From assembly GCF_006364715.1 (NCBI RefSeq), contig NZ_CP040984.1, positions 1,178,001-1,242,000 of the forward strand: a DNA stretch of 64,000 nt. Direction: 5' to 3'. This DNA comes from Candidatus Methylopumilus planktonicus. GTDB lineage: Bacteria > Pseudomonadota > Gammaproteobacteria > Burkholderiales > Methylophilaceae. This document shows, piece by piece, positions 60,700 through 64,000 of this stretch. Position numbers and translations under genes: made by a program. Below the pieces are notes generated by a model. The model did not search any database. It was not told where the DNA came from and saw only the letters and a list, made by a program, of their open reading frames with translations. Position 1 is the stretch's first letter; the number at the start of each line of letters is the position of its first letter.

Positions 60700-62862
60700 T
60701 TAGAACTTACCGTAATAACCTTCTTTTAACGCATCGTAAAGATTCGCTGCTGAATGGGTCTCACCATCATATTCAATCTCTTCGTTACCCTTCACTTCAA
60801 CTTGAGAACCATCGTCCAAAGTAAATTTATACGTGGTGTTCTCTAAGTCTTTTTCCGTCACTAAAACACCTTGGAAAGCCTCAGGATTAAATCTAAAAGT
60901 TGTACAACCTTTAAGGCCTTTGTCATAGGCGTATAAATAAATATTTTTAAAGTCTTCGTAGTCGTAGTCGGTTGGCACGTTGATCGTTTTAGAAATCGAA
61001 CTATCAATCCACTTTTGTGAAGCCGCTTGAATATCGACGTGCGCTTTCGCTTGAATCGTTGAGGAATCTAAAAAGTAATCTGGTAATTTTTCATCTTCTT
61101 TTTCTGAGAACGGCATCGCATTTGAATTAATCAATTCGCGATACGCTAATAATTCGTATGAGTAGACATCCACTTTTTCTTTTGATTTCTTACCTTCACG
61201 AATCACGTTACGACTATAGTGATGCGCAAAAGAAGGTTCAATTCCGTTACTTGCATTATTAGCTAAAGACAATGAAATTGTGCCTGTCGGTGCAATTGAA
61301 CTATGGTGTGTGAAACGCACACCTTGTTTAGCAATCTTATTACGAAGGCCTTCAGGGAATTGCTGCATATAGCGACTATATTTACCGAGCAATACCTTGC
61401 CTTTCACTTTAGCGCCCACTTTAATACCATCGGCTGCCATCTCAGGTCGCTTAGCTAGCATGTCGGCAGTCACTAAAAACTCTTCTTCCATAATGGGAGC
61501 GGCACCTTTTTCATCGGCTAAATCAATCCCTGCTTCCCAACCCACCTCGGCCAAAATACGGCTCACTTCGTCAGTGAATTTTAAAGAAGCATCGTCACCA
61601 TATTGCATTTTAAGCATCGTGAGTGATGAACCTAAACCTAAGTAACCCATACCGTGACGACGTTTACGTATGATTTCTTTGCGTTGCTCTTCTAAAGGTA
61701 GGCCATTAATTTCAACCACGTTATCTAACATACGTGTAAAGATCGCAATCACTTCTTTATATTCCGCCCAATCAAAAAATGCTTCATCGGTGAAAGGTTT
61801 TTTAACAAATTTTGTTAGGTTCACAGAACCTAACAAACAAGCACCATAAGGTGGGAGAGGTTGCTCGCCACACGGGTTGGTGGCTCGAATGTTTTCGCAG
61901 AACCAGTTATTGTTCATTTCGTTCACGCGATCAATCAAAATAAAACCAGGCTCAGCAAAATCGTAAGTTGATGACATGATGATGTCCCACAAACGTCTTG
62001 CTTTAATAGTTTTGTAAACGCGGCATGCAACTTTACCTGCGTCAATACCTTCCGCCTTAGTGAGGTACTTACCTTTAACAGGCCACTCTCTCCAAACCAC
62101 TTGGCTTTCGTCATTCACATTTAAACCATCAACGATGGATTCTTTTTCCGTGACAGGGAATGCTACTTTCCAATCACTGTCTGCCTTGACCGCCTCCATA
62201 AATTCTTTAGTGATCAAACATGAAAGATTAAATTGACGGAGTCGACCGTTTTCACGTTTTGCTTTAATAAAGTCAGTGACATCTGGGTGGGCAATATCGA
62301 AAGTTGCCATTTGCGCGCCACGTCGGCCACCAGCAGATGATACGGTGAAACACATCTTGTCGTAGATATCCATAAATGAAAGTGGGCCACTTGTATAAGC
62401 GCCTGCGCCTGCCACAAAAGCACCTTTCGGTCTTAAGGTTGAAAATTCATAGCCAATACCGCAACCTGCTTTTAAGGTGAGTCCTGCTTCATGCACTTTA
62501 TCTAAAATGCCAGACATGCTGTCTTCCACGATGCCTGATACCGTACAGTTAATCGTCGAGGTCGCTGGCTTATGTTCTAGTGCCCCCGCATTCGAAGTAA
62601 TACGACCTGCTGGGATAGCGCCGCGTCTTAATGCCCATAAGAATTTTTCATACCATTCTTCTCTTTTAGCTGGAATTTCAACATCTGCTAAAGCTCTAGC
62701 CACACGCACAAAGGAATCATCAATACTTTTATCAACATGCTCGCCCTGTTTTGATTTCAAACGATACTTTTTATCCCAGATATCTAGTGAAACATCTTGA
62801 ATCGGTATTTCGTGGTCTTGATGGTCACTTAATGTGGACTTTGGACGAACAGCTTTGAGCAT
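60700..62862 (-). CDS. nrdJa: Class II (adenosylcobalamin) ribonucleotide reductase, catalytic subunit (NrdJa)
   Basis: This protein reduces ribonucleotides to deoxyribonucleotides using B12. The 720 residues show C106 in INCTVSG, NPCGEQ at 329-334, and the glycyl-barrel stretch YGACLLGSVNL. It is of the long two-part form known from pseudomonads rather than a single chain. Expression is probably controlled by NrdR through the box at 62936. With metH it makes this cell doubly dependent on B12. Confidence 0.93.
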   Translation of the reverse strand: MLKAVRPKSTLSDHQDHEIPIQDVSLDIWDKKYRLKSKQGEHVDKSIDDSFVRVARALADVEIPAKREEWYEKFLWALRRGAIPAGRITSNAGALEHKPATSTINCTVSGIVEDSMSGILDKVHEAGLTLKAGCGIGYEFSTLRPKGAFVAGAGAYTSGPLSFMDIYDKMCFTVSSAGGRRGAQMATFDIAHPDVTDFIKAKRENGRLRQFNLSCLITKEFMEAVKADSDWKVAFPVTEKESIVDGLNVNDESQVVWREWPVKGKYLTKAEGIDAGKVACRVYKTIKARRLWDIIMSSTYDFAEPGFILIDRVNEMNNNWFCENIRATNPCGEQPLPPYGACLLGSVNLTKFVKKPFTDEAFFDWAEYKEVIAIFTRMLDNVVEINGLPLEEQRKEIIRKRRHGMGYLGLGSSLTMLKMQYGDDASLKFTDEVSRILAEVGWEAGIDLADEKGAAPIMEEEFLVTADMLAKRPEMAADGIKVGAKVKGKVLLGKYSRYMQQFPEGLRNKIAKQGVRFTHHSSIAPTGTISLSLANNASNGIEPSFAHHYSRNVIREGKKSKEKVDVYSYELLAYRELINSNAMPFSEKEDEKLPDYFLDSSTIQAKAHVDIQAASQKWIDSSISKTINVPTDYDYEDFKNIYLYAYDKGLKGCTTFRFNPEAFQGVLVTEKDLENTTYKFTLDDGSQVEVKGNEEIEYDGETHSAANLYDALKEGYYGKF

Positions 62863-62935
62863 GAATTTCCCCTGAATTATTCTTTATTTAAATATATTTA
62901 CTAAATTTGGTGCTACATGGTATTTTTGCCTAAAA

Positions 62936-62951
62936 CCACAATATATAGTGG
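62936..62951 (-). promoter_or_regulatory. Candidate NrdR box upstream of nrdJa
   Basis: CCACAATATATAGTGG resembles the NrdR consensus ACACWATATWTTGTGT and is flanked by further matching bases, giving AAAACCAC / GTGGTTTT arms (62932-62955). It lies 74 bases before nrdJa. NrdR boxes usually occur in pairs; a second, weaker copy (ACATGGTATTTTTGCC at 62915) is 21 bases away by centre and matches about nine of 16. nrdR is not in the window. Confidence 0.65.
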
Positions 62952-63021
62952 TTTTGTAGACATATTATCCATGGTCTAGTAGTCCGTCAATTGAAATCTA
63001 TGCACAAATTTAGGGCAAAAG

Positions 63022-63050
63022 TTAACCCCTATTTTTCGAGGTTAATTTTT
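63022..63050 (+). repeat. Hairpin with T-run upstream of waaA
   Basis: TTAACC (63022-63027) and GGTTAA (63040-63045) are followed by five Ts. No plus-strand gene precedes it, so it is either a leader attenuator for waaA or chance. Confidence 0.3.
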
Positions 63051-63126
63051 AAAACTTAAGCAAGACCTTTCTTTAAAAATAAATTAAACACAAGTTCATC
63101 AAGATGGTTTATGCGAAAATATCCTC

Positions 63127-64000
63127 ATGATTCGCTTTTTCTATAGCCTTTTAGTTTATTTTCTTCTGCCATTCACCTGCTTTAAGCTGATTTACCGCGG
63201 TTTTAGACAGCCTGACTACCTAAAATATTGGGGTGAACGCTATGGTTTTTATAGCGCTTCTACAAAAAAAATCTGGGGCGCACGAAAAATACTTTGGATC
63301 CATGCTGTTTCTGTCGGTGAAACGAAAGCTGCAATTCCATTGATTAAACTTTTTTTAAAAAAATATCCGCGTCATTATTTACTCATCACACATGGAACAC
63401 CAACAGGAAGAGCGACTTCAATTGATATTAAAGATTCTCGAATTAGCCGTATCTATCTTCCTTTCGATACACCCGATGCCACAAAAAGATTTTTAAGTAC
63501 CTTTAAACCAGAAATGGCACTCTTACTTGAAACAGAGCTTTGGTTTAATTTAACTCATCAAGCCTTTCAAAAATCCATTCCACTTTACTTAGTGAATGCG
63601 CGATTATCTGAAAAATCTTTTCAACTTTATAAAAGAATTTCACTCCTTGTGAAACCATCCCTTCAAGAACTAAAAGGTGTGCTAGCGCAAACAAGGGATG
63701 ATGCGAAACGCTTTGAAGCGCTTGGTGCGAAGAACGTTGAAGTGATGGGCAATTTAAAATTTGATGTGACTCCTCCGCGTGATACAAATAAACAAAGTGC
63801 AGCACTCAAAAAACATTTGCATTTAAAAAATCAGTCGGTACTTTTGATTGCGAGCTCAAGACAAGATGAAGAAGAAATTATTTTGCAGCACTTATTAAAA
63901 CTTCAATATAAAAATCTCGTCACAATTTTTGTACCGCGACATCCGCAACGTTTTAAAGAAGTTGAGCTCTTGTTAAAAAAATATCGTGCATCTTTTATTA
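63127..64000 (+). CDS. waaA: Kdo transferase (partial, runs off right edge)
   Basis: WaaA adds Kdo to lipid A at the inner membrane. The 291 visible residues have an N-terminal membrane anchor, WIHAVSVGETKAAIPLIK, LPFDTPDATKRF, LLETELWFNL, NARLSEKSFQLY and MGNLKFDV, the family pattern. The C-terminal GT domain is cut by the window edge. Start at ATG 63127. It fits with LptM and the porins in a Gram-negative outer membrane. Confidence 0.93.
   Translation, partial: MIRFFYSLLVYFLLPFTCFKLIYRGFRQPDYLKYWGERYGFYSASTKKIWGARKILWIHAVSVGETKAAIPLIKLFLKKYPRHYLLITHGTPTGRATSIDIKDSRISRIYLPFDTPDATKRFLSTFKPEMALLLETELWFNLTHQAFQKSIPLYLVNARLSEKSFQLYKRISLLVKPSLQELKGVLAQTRDDAKRFEALGAKNVEVMGNLKFDVTPPRDTNKQSAALKKHLHLKNQSVLLIASSRQDEEEIILQHLLKLQYKNLVTIFVPRHPQRFKEVELLLKKYRASFI

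Noticed and set aside
63022..63050. Hairpin plus T-run as a transcription terminator
   Set aside because: There is no plus-strand gene upstream to terminate; nrdJ is transcribed away from it, so it is kept only as a possible leader element.

Overview
This 64-kb window is AT-rich, tightly packed and almost wholly made of housekeeping genes. The content points to a streamlined aquatic betaproteobacterium, most likely a methylotroph of the Methylophilaceae (Ca. Methylopumilus / OM43-like). Supporting signs are a recognisable pqqA (PQQ precursor peptide), a betaproteobacterial gene order (aroK-aroB-dgt, mreBCD-mrdAB-rlpA next to gatCAB, lipB-lipA, metX-metW), purU, a split B12-dependent ribonucleotide reductase, and many overlapping genes. 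The taxonomic call is inference from gene content and order; no rRNA or tRNA gene is visible.

Layout. 1-2.8 kb: a TPR/glycosyltransferase-like protein running off the left edge and a trimeric porin with a hairpin-rich leader. 3-8.7 kb: dgt-aroB-aroK, divergent from mrcA. 8.7-14.8 kb: a minus-strand run rpe-trpE-trpG-trpD-trpC, then a small phage-type methyltransferase gene, then hemB. 14.9-21 kb: hemA-prfA-prmC-metX-metW-ampG. 21-25.6 kb: xth, pyrE, gatCAB. 25.8-39.6 kb: a long co-oriented run for cell shape and wall (mreBCD, mrdAB, rlpA), lipoate (ybeD, lipB, lipA), glutathione (gshA, gshB), a flavinylation-type trio (apbE, NusG-II protein, Gx transporter), lptM and lysA. 39.6-50 kb: purU, ispH-nudB-nadA-HIT, then ferredoxin, tonB, mpl, metH and ubiK on the minus strand. 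50.2-53.1 kb: a TorF-type outer-membrane protein, glnK and amtB behind a very good sigma-54 promoter. 53.1-54.6 kb: an unusual TIM-barrel-like protein and an orphan pqqA. 54.6-63 kb: mltA, apaG, thiG, thiS, a 53-residue protein, a dienelactone hydrolase, a Cys-rich mini-protein, a lipoprotein, a trypsin-like protease and nrdJb-nrdJa, the last behind a candidate NrdR box. The window ends inside waaA.

How the genes work together. Three themes recur: envelope building and murein turnover (mrcA, mre/mrd, rlpA, mltA, ampG, mpl, waaA, lptM); nitrogen uptake (TorF-type protein, GlnK, AmtB); and cofactor use (PQQ, B12 through MetH and NrdJ, lipoate, thiamine, NAD, haem, FMN). Compaction is strong. 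Five convergent gene pairs overlap at their 3' ends, four of them by a shared TTAA or TTAG, and only four good intrinsic terminators are visible. Several gene blocks usual at these loci in larger betaproteobacteria (pilMNOPQ, gph, dacA) are absent here.

No CRISPR array, insertion sequence, prophage or defence island is present. The most unusual items are the sigma-54-controlled outer-membrane protein in front of glnK-amtB, the orphan pqqA beside an unassigned TIM-barrel-like protein, the phage-type methyltransferase inside the trp-hemB run, the TPR gene whose start codon abuts the porin terminator, and the apbE trio without an obvious flavoprotein partner.
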